A DNA stretch of 64,000 bases from Chlorobiota bacterium (lineage in GTDB: Bacteria > Bacteroidota > Bacteroidia > Bacteroidales > VadinHA17), in the NCBI GenBank assembly GCA_013152085.1, contig JAADHC010000072.1, forward strand, positions 121,455-185,454, in the 5' to 3' direction. Of this stretch, positions 27,393-37,466 are shown piece by piece. Position 1 is the stretch's first letter, and each line of letters opens with the position of its first letter. The notes beneath the pieces are model-generated. The model searched no databases, was not told the DNA's origin, and saw only the letters and a list, made by a program, of their open reading frames with translations. The translations under genes and the position numbers were made by a program.

Positions 27393-29807
27393 ATGAAAAA
27401 GAAAAAAGTTTTTTCTTCTTTGTTGTTATTCTTGTTATTTCCGGTGCTGTCATTTGCCAGTGAGGCTGATTTGCCCATACCTGATCTGCATGAAAGTTTT
27501 TTCCCTTCGCTGGGAATGAGTGGCTGGCATATCCTTTTGTACGGGATGGCCCTGGTTCTGTTGGGTTTTGCTTTCGGAGTATACCAGTATTCCTCTATTC
27601 GCAAAATCCCTGCACACAAAAGTATGCTTGATGTTTCAAAGATCATTTATGAGACCTGTAAAACCTATCTGATACAACAGGGAAGGTTTTTACTGATTTT
27701 GTTTCTGATCATCGCCGTGGCTATTGTCTATTATTTCTATTTCCTGAGCCATATGTCGATTCCTAAAGTTTTACTGGTTACTTTATGGACTGTGATTGGT
27801 ATTCTGGGCTCTTATTCCGTAGCCTGGTTTGGGGTCAGAATCAATACATTAGCCAACAGCAGAACGTCATTTGTTTCTTTAACAGGGAAACCCTGGCAGG
27901 TTCTTTCCATTCCTTTACAGGCCGGTATGAGTGTAGGGTTATTGCTGGTATCTGTAGAGCTGATCCTGATGATCGTGATCCTTCTGTTTATTCCGCGGGA
28001 GAGTGCCGGAGCCTGTTTTATCGGTTTTGCTATCGGAGAGTCGCTTGGCGCCAGTGCACTTAGGGTTGCCGGAGGGATTTTTACCAAGATTGCAGATATC
28101 GGTGCCGACATGATGAAGATTATTTTTAATCTTCCCGAGGATGATCCGAGGAACCCGGGCGTGATTGCCGATTGTACCGGTGACAATGCCGGAGACAGTG
28201 TAGGTCCTACAGCCGATGGCTTTGAAACCTATGGGGTCACCGGAGTAGCTTTGATTGCCTTTATCGTTCTGGCTATCACTGGGATAGAATTCCAGGCCAC
28301 CCTTATTGTCTGGATCTTTGCCATGCGTATTATGATGATTATTACTTCACTGGTCTCTTACTGGATTAACCATGCAATTGGCAAAGCCAAATATAGTAAG
28401 GTTGATCATTTTAATTTTGAGGCACCTCTTACCAGTCTTGTGTGGCTTACTTCTCTGATATCTATTCTTTCCACTTTCGGATTATCCTACCTGCTTATAC
28501 ATAATGTGACCGCTCCCGATGGTACCGTAATTTATGATCTTTGGTGGAAGCTGGCCACGATCATTAGTTTCGGGACCCTGGCTGCCGCACTGATCCCTGA
28601 GCTGGTGAAAGGATTTACCTCTTCAAAGTCCAGACATGTGAACGAGATTGTTACCGCATCACGTGAAGGAGGTTCGTCACTTACCATTCTTTCCGGGATT
28701 GTTGCAGGGAACTTTTCGGCATTCTGGCTCGGCCTGGTCTTTGTCGGTCTGATGTTCGGTGCTTATTTTATAAGCACCCTGGGAATGAGTGAACTTATGA
28801 CTTATCCGAGTATTTTTGCTTTTGGTCTGGTGGCATTTGGTTTTCTGGGCATGGGGCCTGTAACTATTGCCGTTGACAGTTATGGTCCTGTAACCGATAA
28901 TGCCCAGTCGGTTTTTGAACTTTCCAGAATTGAGAGCCGTGAAGGTATTTCGGAAGAAATTGAAAAAGATTTCGGTTTCACTCCCGATTTTGAAAAGGGA
29001 AAGTTTTATCTCGAGTCGAATGACTCTGCCGGGAATACTTTTAAGGCAACAGCCAAACCTGTTTTGATTGGTACGGCAGTTATCGGAGCTACCACGATGA
29101 TTTTTTCCATTATTCTTCTGCTGAAGAATCAGGGACTCATGCAACTTGAGATGGTAGATGCTCCGGTAATCCTGGGGCTTATTACCGGTGGCGCTGTGAT
29201 CTACTGGTTTACCGGGGCCTCCATGCAGGCTGTAACTACGGGTGCATACCGTGCTGTAGCTTTTATACGTAACCATATTAAACTGGATATCAAAGAAGCA
29301 GATCTCGAAGATTCAAAATCTGTTGTGCGTATCTGTACCAAGTATGCCCAGGACGGAATGTGGAATATTTTTGCCGTGTTATTCTCATTGACGCTGGCAT
29401 TTGCCTTTTTCAATCCAAACTTCTTTGTTTCATACCTGATCTCTATTGCTATTTTCGGCTTGTTTCAGGCTATTTATATGGCCAATACCGGAGGGGCATG
29501 GGACAATGCAAAGAAAGTTGTTGAGGTTGACCTGAAGGAGAAGAATACGCCTCTTCATGAAGCAACAGTGGTTGGCGATACTGTTGGTGATCCTTTCAAG
29601 GACACTTCATCGGTTGCCATGAATCCCATCATTAAATTCAGTACCCTTTTCGGTTTGCTGGCGGTTGAGATTGCGGTGCATATGCATTTGAATGCCATTA
29701 AAAATGACAGATTCGATTTTACTCCCATTATAGGTGGAGTATTACTTATCTTCGGTTTAATATTTGTCTACCGTTCGTTTTTCGGTATGCGTATTAAAAA
29801 ACAATAG
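27393..29807 (+). CDS. hppA: Ion-translocating membrane pyrophosphatase (divergent type)
   Basis: An 804-residue protein with about 16 membrane helices that couples PPi hydrolysis to H+ or Na+ pumping across the inner membrane. Signature elements are the DDPRNPGVIAD stretch and GDNAGDSVGPTADGFETYG (about residues 249-281), and the late KDTSSVAMNPIIKF motif. It departs from the standard family: DNVGDNVGDCAGMAAD becomes DCTGDNAGDSVGPTAD, and GNTTAAIGKGFAIGSA becomes GNTFKATAKPVLIGTA (about 547-562). The Lys-Ala pair at that site usually marks potassium-independent enzymes. The N-terminus reads as a signal-like first helix. Its own promoter and a strong terminator make it monocistronic. Confidence 0.93.
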   Translation: MKKKKVFSSLLLFLLFPVLSFASEADLPIPDLHESFFPSLGMSGWHILLYGMALVLLGFAFGVYQYSSIRKIPAHKSMLDVSKIIYETCKTYLIQQGRFLLILFLIIAVAIVYYFYFLSHMSIPKVLLVTLWTVIGILGSYSVAWFGVRINTLANSRTSFVSLTGKPWQVLSIPLQAGMSVGLLLVSVELILMIVILLFIPRESAGACFIGFAIGESLGASALRVAGGIFTKIADIGADMMKIIFNLPEDDPRNPGVIADCTGDNAGDSVGPTADGFETYGVTGVALIAFIVLAITGIEFQATLIVWIFAMRIMMIITSLVSYWINHAIGKAKYSKVDHFNFEAPLTSLVWLTSLISILSTFGLSYLLIHNVTAPDGTVIYDLWWKLATIISFGTLAAALIPELVKGFTSSKSRHVNEIVTASREGGSSLTILSGIVAGNFSAFWLGLVFVGLMFGAYFISTLGMSELMTYPSIFAFGLVAFGFLGMGPVTIAVDSYGPVTDNAQSVFELSRIESREGISEEIEKDFGFTPDFEKGKFYLESNDSAGNTFKATAKPVLIGTAVIGATTMIFSIILLLKNQGLMQLEMVDAPVILGLITGGAVIYWFTGASMQAVTTGAYRAVAFIRNHIKLDIKEADLEDSKSVVRICTKYAQDGMWNIFAVLFSLTLAFAFFNPNFFVSYLISIAIFGLFQAIYMANTGGAWDNAKKVVEVDLKEKNTPLHEATVVGDTVGDPFKDTSSVAMNPIIKFSTLFGLLAVEIAVHMHLNAIKNDRFDFTPIIGGVLLIFGLIFVYRSFFGMRIKKQ

Positions 29808-29822
29808 TTTTAATCAGGCCTG

Positions 29823-29853
29823 AAAAATCCCGGTATCGCACCGGGATTTTTTT
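29823..29853. terminator. Bidirectional terminator between hppA and lpxH
   Basis: A perfect 12-base stem, AAAAATCCCGGT (29823-29834) / ACCGGGATTTTT (29840-29851), with loop ATCGC and a T-run on the plus strand. The A-rich left arm gives a T-run on the minus strand too. The lpxH stop codon is at its right edge. Confidence 0.9.
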
Positions 29854-30613
29854 AGGCTTTGGGATAATCAAATGTTTTTAAAGCGAGGGATTCCCCGTTA
29901 AAAACAGCATAGCTGAAATGGGATATCCAATCTCCCAGATAGATGAATCTCGAATTTTTATTCAGCGGATAATCAAGCGGAATATGCCTGTGCCCGAAAA
30001 TAAAATAGTCAAAGTGTTCTTTATGGTTTAATTCACGTGCATAACGGATCAACCATTCTTTTTCTTCTGATGAAAAAGGTTCTGCAAGCCGGTCGCGGCC
30101 GTAACGACTGGCATGTGACCATTTATGAGCCAGCCAGACGGTAAAGTTGGGATGCAAACGGGCGAAAAGCCACTGCAATACCGGGTTGGTAAAAATCTTT
30201 TTTAACATTTTGTATCTCCTGTCTCCCGGGCCTATCCCATCCCCGTGGCCAATATAAAACCGTTTACCATTAAAATCCCTGATAACAGGCTGGCGGTGCA
30301 GGGTTATGCCCAGCTCGGAAGGCAGATAATCGAATATCCAGATATCATGATTTCCTGTAAACAGATGAACGGGAATACCACTGTCAGTTATTTCAGCGAT
30401 TTTCCCCAAAAAACGGGTAAACCCCCGCGGAACTACTTCTCGATACTCGAACCAGTAATCAAAGATATCCCCTACCAGGTACAGTTCTTCTATGGAATCC
30501 CGGATTTCAGTAAGCCATCGTACAAAATGGCGTTCCCGGTCGGCAGTTGCAATTATTGCAGGCAGCCCGAGGTGAAGGTCGGAGGCGAAATAGATATTTT
30601 TGCCGGGTTCCAA
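29852..30613 (-). CDS. lpxH: UDP-2,3-diacylglucosamine diphosphatase
   Basis: A lipid A pathway enzyme that hydrolyses UDP-2,3-diacylglucosamine to lipid X at the inner face of the membrane. At 253 residues it shows the calcineurin-like metal motifs in order: ASDLHLG, GDIFDYWFEY, GNHDIW, GHGDG and GHRHIP. It lies 9 bases after the upstream TlpA-like gene, so it probably shares its transcript. The DIFDYWFE context separates LpxH from general phosphodiesterases. Confidence 0.92.
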   Translation of the reverse strand: MEPGKNIYFASDLHLGLPAIIATADRERHFVRWLTEIRDSIEELYLVGDIFDYWFEYREVVPRGFTRFLGKIAEITDSGIPVHLFTGNHDIWIFDYLPSELGITLHRQPVIRDFNGKRFYIGHGDGIGPGDRRYKMLKKIFTNPVLQWLFARLHPNFTVWLAHKWSHASRYGRDRLAEPFSSEEKEWLIRYARELNHKEHFDYFIFGHRHIPLDYPLNKNSRFIYLGDWISHFSYAVFNGESLALKTFDYPKA

Positions 30614-30622
30614 AACAGGGAT

Positions 30623-31816
30623 TTACGGTTCAAAAATCTGACTGAGTTTAATTTGCAGGGAACGTCCATGCAGGTCTCTGGCAATGAGATCTCCCTTTGG
30701 GTCCAGGAGGAAATTGCGTGGTGGCTGACGGACATTGTATAAATTCGCAGCAGGCGAGTTAGGATAGCTCAGATCGGAAACATTGATCCAGGGTAATTCA
30801 TCAAACCGGACAGCCCTTGTCCAGGCATCCCGTCGATTGTCCAGGGAAACCTGGTAAATATCAAATCCTTTACTGTGATATTTTTTATAAAGTGTCTTAA
30901 ATTCAAGGTTTTCCTGTATACACTGGTCGCACCAGCTTGCCCAGAAAGAGAGTAAAATATATTTGCCACGTAACGAGGACAGTTTTACAGTGTCGCCGTT
31001 AATGTCCGGAAGTTTAATATCCAGATAGCCAATGGTTCCGGATTTTTGTGCCATGGCATTGAGCTGCATTTGCTTATATTTTGACATTTCACGGTTAAAA
31101 TCCGTAACCAGTGCCCTGGTAATTCGAAGTTCCGGAAAATACTTTGTCAAAGTATCACTAAGGATCTTCAGGTACTGTATGTCACGGATACTATTCAGAA
31201 CAAACGCATTGTCATCAATCTTCTGGTAGATTGCTTTTATGCTTGCCAGGTCGTGCATATGATCAAGGATGAAGGCAATGGAGAATTTTCGTTGCCCGTC
31301 AATGATTTTTTGATATGCATCTTCAAGTTTCGTTTTAAGGGTATCAAAGCCGGCTTGATTCATGGCTGTTTTGTAAAGGGTAGTAATGGAGTCAGCTTTT
31401 TGAATGGTGCGTCGCAAATGATCATCCAGGGTTTTTACCAATTTTGATTCTTCAGATCCGTTTACCTGATAACCAGCGGGAAGGAAAGAGGTGTCTGCTG
31501 TGATACGAATATGTTCACCCGGGGAAGCAAGTATGGTAATGTAATTATACGGATCGAGCTTAAGCAAAAGGAAAGACGGTTCGGACAGTGGAACATGAAG
31601 ATGAAATTTTCCTTTGCGTAACCGGGCAGAATCCAAAGGAGTTGAAATGTTTACATCAAGCAGATCGACATAAATTCGCTGGTAGTCTGAAGGTGGAATT
31701 TTTCCTGAAATCCGCATGGTTTCCTTATTATGGCATCCGGAAAGGCCCAACGCCGTAACAAGAAGTAAGATGAAAAGTGAACGGAGCAAAACGGATTTAT
31801 CCCTGTAACCGGCCAT
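30623..31816 (-). CDS. TlpA-type thioredoxin lipoprotein (CDQC)
   Basis: A 397-residue lipoprotein: signal peptide with lipobox LSGC (Cys28). The N-terminal half (about 35-140) is a beta-rich DUF4369-like domain, then a helical linker, then an AhpC/TSA-thioredoxin domain from about residue 255. The redox motif is WCDQC (context SFWASWCDQCIQEN). Family members reduce disulfides in the periplasm. It is a paralogue of the next gene upstream; the two share architecture and the phrase QVSLDxxRxxW. It belongs to a three-gene group with lpxH. Confidence 0.88.
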   Translation of the reverse strand: MAGYRDKSVLLRSLFILLLVTALGLSGCHNKETMRISGKIPPSDYQRIYVDLLDVNISTPLDSARLRKGKFHLHVPLSEPSFLLLKLDPYNYITILASPGEHIRITADTSFLPAGYQVNGSEESKLVKTLDDHLRRTIQKADSITTLYKTAMNQAGFDTLKTKLEDAYQKIIDGQRKFSIAFILDHMHDLASIKAIYQKIDDNAFVLNSIRDIQYLKILSDTLTKYFPELRITRALVTDFNREMSKYKQMQLNAMAQKSGTIGYLDIKLPDINGDTVKLSSLRGKYILLSFWASWCDQCIQENLEFKTLYKKYHSKGFDIYQVSLDNRRDAWTRAVRFDELPWINVSDLSYPNSPAANLYNVRQPPRNFLLDPKGDLIARDLHGRSLQIKLSQIFEP

Positions 31817-31843
31817 GGTATTCAGTCTGTGAAGCGTAAGATA

Positions 31844-33007
31844 TTATTGAAAAAGCTCTTCAAGTTTATTGCTGAGGGCTGCACCGCGCAGGTTTTTACC
31901 AACGATTTTTCCATCCTTGTCGAGAAGAAAATTCATCGGAATCCCCTGAATATGGTATAGGGTAACCACCGAAGACTGCCAGTAGTTCAGATCGCTGACA
32001 TGGATCCATGATCCCAGATGATCTTCGGAGATGCCTTTTAACCAGTTTTCACGATCACGGTCCAGGGAAACCTGAAAGATTTCGAATCCCTTTTTGTGAT
32101 ATTTCCGGTATTCTTTAACTAGATTGGGATTCTCTTTACGGCAGGGGCTGCACCAGGATGCCCAGAAATCGAGCAGGACATAATTTCCCCGTGTAGAGGA
32201 AAGCCGTATCGTGTCACCTTCCGGAGAAGGCAATGCAATCTCGGGAGCAACCATCCCCAAACCTACGTTTTTTTCCTGTTCATTAATCTGTTTTTTTCTC
32301 TCACGGAGGTCATTCATTTGTGTATGAAAAGAAATTACCGGACCGGCCTTGGGATACGACGAGTTCAGGGCGGAATCGACTTTTTCAAAATAGCTAAAAT
32401 CTTCCATGGGGTCAAGAATGTACTGCCGCGGAGCAATCTGTTGGTACAAAACCAGCAGGCTGGCCAGTGAATTGAGATTATCATCTATAAATGTACGGGT
32501 GTAGGTTTTCTGATCTTCAAGAATAATCCGGGATTTTTTATCAAGATCATTTATGATATCATTAAGATTCGGAGAGTTGATGCTGTCCTTGTAGGTCTGG
32601 TTGAGTACCTGAAGTTTTGTAATGTTTTCCCTGAAATGGGTGAGAAATTTTTGAAATTTCTCAGTATCCTCAGAGCCTTCTATGGTGCAGGAAGTTTCCA
32701 TTTCGTTATATGGGCCGGTGATTTTTACGTGATCACCGGGTACCAGTATGAGTGTAATATATGCATCCTGCTGGGAACGTAGCACGGCAAAAGAAGGCTG
32801 TTCCAGATCACCTGAAATCATAAAATGTCCCTTTTCGTCAATAACAACAGAGTCAACAGGTTCGAGGGAGCTCATCCTGATAATATCAACATAAACCTTT
32901 TGACCGGCGCCGCCATCCAGCGTGCCTTCAACTTTGAAACCTTTCCTGGTTCCACAAGAGGCAAGAATAATAACCAGTAAAGCAATAAATCCGGACTTTT
33001 TCATCAT
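31844..33007 (-). CDS. TlpA-type thioredoxin lipoprotein (CSPC)
   Basis: A 387-residue lipoprotein with lipobox LASC (Cys18). The same layout as its downstream neighbour: DUF4369-like domain, helical linker and a C-terminal thioredoxin domain with WCSPC (FWASWCSPCRKEN) and the cis-Pro loop IPMNFLLD. It probably reduces periplasmic disulfides. A -7 box lies 52 bases upstream, and it is the promoter-proximal gene of the tlpA-tlpA-lpxH group. The 27-base gap and the similarity suggest an old tandem duplication. Confidence 0.9.
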   Translation of the reverse strand: MMKKSGFIALLVIILASCGTRKGFKVEGTLDGGAGQKVYVDIIRMSSLEPVDSVVIDEKGHFMISGDLEQPSFAVLRSQQDAYITLILVPGDHVKITGPYNEMETSCTIEGSEDTEKFQKFLTHFRENITKLQVLNQTYKDSINSPNLNDIINDLDKKSRIILEDQKTYTRTFIDDNLNSLASLLVLYQQIAPRQYILDPMEDFSYFEKVDSALNSSYPKAGPVISFHTQMNDLRERKKQINEQEKNVGLGMVAPEIALPSPEGDTIRLSSTRGNYVLLDFWASWCSPCRKENPNLVKEYRKYHKKGFEIFQVSLDRDRENWLKGISEDHLGSWIHVSDLNYWQSSVVTLYHIQGIPMNFLLDKDGKIVGKNLRGAALSNKLEELFQ

Positions 33008-33059
33008 AATGTTTTAAATGTGTGAATATTTTTTTCAGGTATCCTAAAAAATTATCGCG

Positions 33060-33067
33060 CAAAGTTA
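33060..33067 (-). promoter_or_regulatory. -7 box for the tlpA-tlpA-lpxH group
   Basis: The minus strand reads TAACTTTG, matching TAnnTTTG, 52 bases before the start at 33007. No convincing -33 element. Confidence 0.45.
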
Positions 33068-33473
33068 ATGATAATTATTGGATTTGACATTTTCTTCCAG
33101 GAAGTGGATCTGCCGGAGATATGAAAGATAAAATTAACCTTGGAATTTCATTTGTCTTATCCTCGGATCTGTTTTCCGATGTTTTCGGTCTCGGATGTGA
33201 ATATATATATATAAATATACAATAAAATACATAATTAAAAACCGCTTTGGATTGCAGTACCATTATTGCAAAACCGAAAGTTATTATACTTTTATTGGTT
33301 GCCGGGTTTTATAAGCAGAACCATAAAAAAGGTCCGGATGGTTACCGGAATGAAATTTTAAAAAGTACTGATTTAAAAAATTCTAATACAGGCAGAACAG
33401 AAGTTTTGTTGAGGTATCTGTTTTGAACATTGGTTGTTAGCTCTATTTTATAACATGATTTTTCAGAAAAATA
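33068..33473. other. AT-rich intergenic region, no gene seen
   Basis: Some 400 bases without a supported gene. It contains a short TA-dinucleotide run near 33203-33214 and several small imperfect stems. A 62-codon minus-strand reading frame here has no recognisable protein features. I found no match to a known structured RNA by eye. Confidence 0.45.
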
Positions 33474-33503
33474 TTTGGTGAAAAAAAAAATATTATACCT
33501 TTG
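33474..33503 (+). promoter_or_regulatory. Promoter of tRNA-Glu and rpsT
   Basis: TTTG at 33474-33477, an 18-base spacer, then TACCTTTG at 33496-33503, eleven bases before the tRNA 5' end. It matches the Bacteroidota -33/-7 consensus closely. Confidence 0.75.
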
Positions 33504-33514
33504 CACTCCAATTT

Positions 33515-33586
33515 GGTCCGTTCGTCTAGTGGTTAGGACGCCAGGTTTTCATCCTGGTAACAGGGGTTCGATTCCCCTACGGACTA
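33515..33586 (+). tRNA. tRNA-Glu (anticodon UUC)
   Basis: A 72-base cloverleaf: acceptor GGTCCGT pairs with ACGGACT (one G-U at the end), D-arm with TAGTGGTTAGGA, anticodon stem CCAGG/CCTGG around loop TTTTCAT giving anticodon TTC, and T-arm GGGGTTCGATTCCCC. The discriminator is A and the CCA end is not encoded. It is followed 21 bases later by rpsT with no terminator between. Confidence 0.97.
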
Positions 33587-33607
33587 CAAAACATTGAAAA
33601 AGAAGCT

Positions 33608-33859
33608 ATGGCACACCATTTATCAGCACTTAAAAGAATCCGTCAGAATGAAGAGCGGAGACAGCATAACAGGTATTATGCACGGACCACCCGTAATGCA
33701 GTAAAAAAATTAAAATCGGTTACGGAAAAGAAAGAAGCCGAAAAATTGTATCCGGAGGTTGCTTCGATGCTTGACAAACTTGCCAAGCGTAATATTATAC
33801 ATGCAAACAAGGCAGCCAATATCAAGTCGAAACTGGCAAAACACGTAAACAGTTTGTAA
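33608..33859 (+). CDS. rpsT: 30S ribosomal protein S20
   Basis: An 83-residue, very basic, all-helical primary rRNA-binding protein of the small subunit. It begins [19 protein letters not shown] and has [10 protein letters not shown]-like and [16 protein letters not shown] segments at the usual positions. Start and length are typical. It appears to be transcribed together with tRNA-Glu from the promoter at 33474-33503, and is ended by a strong hairpin. Confidence 0.96.
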   Translation: MAHHLSALKRIRQNEERRQHNRYYARTTRNAVKKLKSVTEKKEAEKLYPEVASMLDKLAKRNIIHANKAANIKSKLAKHVNSL

Positions 33860-33878
33860 AATATTCTGATGTTCGAAT

Positions 33879-33908
33879 AAACCCTTCTTCGCAAGAAGGG
33901 TTTTTGTT
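33879..33908 (+). terminator. Intrinsic terminator of rpsT
   Basis: An 11-base perfect stem, AAACCCTTCTT (33879-33889) / AAGAAGGGTTT (33893-33903), with a three-base loop CGC and a T-rich tail. It also separates rpsT from the convergent end of rmlB. Confidence 0.9.
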
Positions 33909-33950
33909 TTCCGATAAAAAAATCAGATGTGACAGTTCTTCGGAACTTTC

Positions 33951-35036
<1,086 letters not shown>

Positions 35037-35108
35037 AAATCTACAACCTTTTTTCAGAACAGGAATACCCTAAGAGTGTGCTTTGGTAGCAATATCAGCT
35101 AAACGGGA

Positions 35109-36146
35109 TCAGGGTTTCCGATAATTTTTCCGGTAATACTGTTCCCATTTCCAGGCCGATACCAATGCCTCAGCCAGCGAACTTTTGGCATACCAGCCCA
35201 ATTCCCTGTTGGCTTTGGTCGTATCTGCCCAGACCTTTTCCACATCGCCGGGACGACGATCCGTGATGACATATTTTACCTTAACGCCGGTCGCCTCTTC
35301 GAAAGTATGAATGATTTCAAGAACGGAATAACCTTTTCCGGTTCCCAGGTTAAAAACTTCGTAGTTGTCTTTCTGTTTTCCTTCCAGCATCCTGTTGATG
35401 GCTGCCACATGTGCTTTCGCCAGGTCAACAACGTGCAGATAATCCCGGATGGCCGAGCCATCAGGCGTATGATAATCAATGCCAAAAACCCTGAGGTGCG
35501 ACCGGAGCCCGATAGCGGTTTGGGTTACATAGGGGACAAGATTTTCCGGTTTTCCCATGGGATGTTCGCCGATCCATCCGGTCGGGTGTGCTCCGATAGG
35601 ATTAAAATAGCGGAGTGATATACAATGAAGGATTTCATCCGAAGAGAGGACATCCTGCAACATTTCTTCGGATATCTGCTTGGTATTGCCGTAAGGTGAT
35701 GCTGCCGGTTTTACAGGAGCGTTTTCCGATACGGGTAACGTATCCGGTTGTCCGTAAACCGTACATGACGAGGAAAAAACCATACGGGTGACATTATGCT
35801 GTTGCATCCCCTCAATAAGATTGATCAGAGACACAAGGTTGTTCCTGTAGTATTTTAAAGGTTTTTGTACCGATTCTCCGACTGATTTGGACGCGGCAAA
35901 ATGTATGATGGCCGTGATATTTTTTTCATCCTCGAAAAATTGCATGAGTCGCTCACGGTCGCACAGATCGAATTTTACAAAACCGGGTTTTATTCCGGTA
36001 ATCTTTTCAATCCCGTCCAGTACGGAAAGTTCCGAATTAGACAGATCATCCACGATAATAACCTCATATCCGCTATTGATCAGTTCCACCGTTGTATGAG
36101 AGCCGATATATCCGGTTCCGCCCGTGACCAGAATTTTCTTTTTCAT
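35109..36146 (-). CDS. galE: UDP-glucose 4-epimerase
   Basis: A 345-residue SDR enzyme that interconverts UDP-glucose and UDP-galactose (possibly also the N-acetyl forms). Motifs: LVTGGTGYIGSHT, the SSSCTVYG serine strand, the YGNTK Tyr/Lys pair, and the GalE-typical NPIGAHPTGWIGEHP and NLGTGKGYSVLE. It lies 18 bases after the UDP-sugar dehydrogenase gene in the glycan cluster, so it probably supplies galactose-type donors for the same polymer. Confidence 0.95.
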   Translation of the reverse strand: MKKKILVTGGTGYIGSHTTVELINSGYEVIIVDDLSNSELSVLDGIEKITGIKPGFVKFDLCDRERLMQFFEDEKNITAIIHFAASKSVGESVQKPLKYYRNNLVSLINLIEGMQQHNVTRMVFSSSCTVYGQPDTLPVSENAPVKPAASPYGNTKQISEEMLQDVLSSDEILHCISLRYFNPIGAHPTGWIGEHPMGKPENLVPYVTQTAIGLRSHLRVFGIDYHTPDGSAIRDYLHVVDLAKAHVAAINRMLEGKQKDNYEVFNLGTGKGYSVLEIIHTFEEATGVKVKYVITDRRPGDVEKVWADTTKANRELGWYAKSSLAEALVSAWKWEQYYRKNYRKP

Positions 36147-36164
36147 GGTTTATCTCCCGGCATT

Positions 36165-37454
36165 TTACAAACTCCAGTATTCGAGGGTTTTAATTTTTTT
36201 CCTGTATACTCCTTTGATATCAACAAATACAGCAAGTCCGTTCAGCAGATTTCTGAAATCAGTTTCTTCAAATTCGAGATAAGGTTTATGGGCTACGGCA
36301 ACCACTATGGCATCATAAAGGCCTTCGGGTTTTTCAGAAAGCTCTATGCCGTATTCTTCAAAGACCTCGTTTTTGTTTGCATAAGGATCAACGGTTTCAA
36401 CATTGACTCTATAGGATTCAAATTCACGGATCATATCAACCACTTTTGAGTTGCGGATGTCACTGACATTTTCTTTGAAGGTAATTCCCATGACCAGTAC
36501 GCGTGCATCACGGATATTTTTCCCTTTGGCAACAATTTTTTTCACCACCTGTTTGGCGATGTAACCACCCATCGAGTCGTTAATAAAGCGTCCCGAATTG
36601 ATGATCTGTGCGTGGTATCCCAGTTCTTTGGATTTATAGGTAAGGTAATAGGGGTCAACCCCGATGCAATGTCCGCCAACAAGTCCCGGGGAAAAGTTCA
36701 GAAAATTCCACTTTGTACCTGCGGCTTCCAGTACCTCATAGGTATTAATATTCATCCGGTTGAAGATAATCGACAACTCATTCATAAAGGCAATATTGAT
36801 GTCCCTCTGGGTATTTTCAATAATTTTGGCTGCTTCGGCTACTTTTATCGAACTAACCGGATGAATACCGGCCTTAATAATGGTTTTGTAGATCTCTGTA
36901 ATATTCTTCAATGCTTCTTCATCAGAACCGGCAACAACCTTAACCACGTTCGTCAGCGTGTGAACCGTGTCGCCGGGGTTAATCCGTTCGGGAGAATATC
37001 CAACTTTAAAGTCGTGATTTAACAGCAATCCGGATATCTTTTCCAGAAGCGGTATACATTCTTCTTCAGTACATCCGGGATATACCGTGGATTCGTACAC
37101 CACGTAATCTCCCTTTTTAAGATGCGGTGCGAGTGTTTCGGTGGCGGAAAGCAGCGGACCCAAATCGGGAAGGTTGTGCTCGTCAATCGGGGTAGGTACC
37201 GCGATAATATGAAACTGAGCTTCTGCAAGCTTCGCAGTATTATGGGTAAATTTAATGTTTTTATCTTTGAATGTACCGGGAGGCAATTCATTGCTGGGGT
37301 CTTTCCCCTGTTGCATCATCCGGATACGGTCTTCACGGATATCAAAACCAATCACCGGAAAATGGTTAGCCAACTCAAGCGCAATTGGTAACCCGACATA
37401 ACCGAGTCCCAGTACTGAAATTTTTCCTTTACCGTTTTGTAATTTATCGATCAT
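36165..37454 (-). CDS. UDP-N-acetyl-D-glucosamine/galactosamine 6-dehydrogenase
   Basis: A 429-residue NAD-dependent dehydrogenase that oxidises C6 of a UDP-HexNAc to the uronic acid in two steps. It has the Rossmann motif VLGLGYVGLPIALELA, the conserved YESTVYPG and the catalytic Cys in GGHCIGVDPYYLT, followed by the C-terminal UDP-binding domain (MGITFKENVSDIRNSK). The sequence belongs with WbpA/WbpO/TviB rather than UDP-glucose dehydrogenase (Ugd). Placed beside WbpB-, WbpD- and WbpE-like genes, a WbpA role on UDP-GlcNAc is the best inference. Confidence 0.92.
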   Translation of the reverse strand: MIDKLQNGKGKISVLGLGYVGLPIALELANHFPVIGFDIREDRIRMMQQGKDPSNELPPGTFKDKNIKFTHNTAKLAEAQFHIIAVPTPIDEHNLPDLGPLLSATETLAPHLKKGDYVVYESTVYPGCTEEECIPLLEKISGLLLNHDFKVGYSPERINPGDTVHTLTNVVKVVAGSDEEALKNITEIYKTIIKAGIHPVSSIKVAEAAKIIENTQRDINIAFMNELSIIFNRMNINTYEVLEAAGTKWNFLNFSPGLVGGHCIGVDPYYLTYKSKELGYHAQIINSGRFINDSMGGYIAKQVVKKIVAKGKNIRDARVLVMGITFKENVSDIRNSKVVDMIREFESYRVNVETVDPYANKNEVFEEYGIELSEKPEGLYDAIVVAVAHKPYLEFEETDFRNLLNGLAVFVDIKGVYRKKIKTLEYWSL

Positions 37455-37466
37455 AATTTTATCCGG

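Noticed and set aside
28677-29276. A 199-codon open frame antisense to the pyrophosphatase gene
   Set aside because: It covers strongly conserved hppA sequence and has an implausible Lys/His/Asn-rich composition. Similar long antisense frames over dnaE, carB, argG and rfbB were dropped for the same reason.
33203-33220. TA-rich dinucleotide run
   Set aside because: Only about six repeat units in an AT-rich spacer; no sign of an origin, phase-variable promoter or recombination site.
33075-33263. A 62-codon minus-strand frame in the intergenic region before tRNA-Glu
   Set aside because: No motif, no promoter in a sensible place and low-complexity composition (YIFIYIYS); probably chance.
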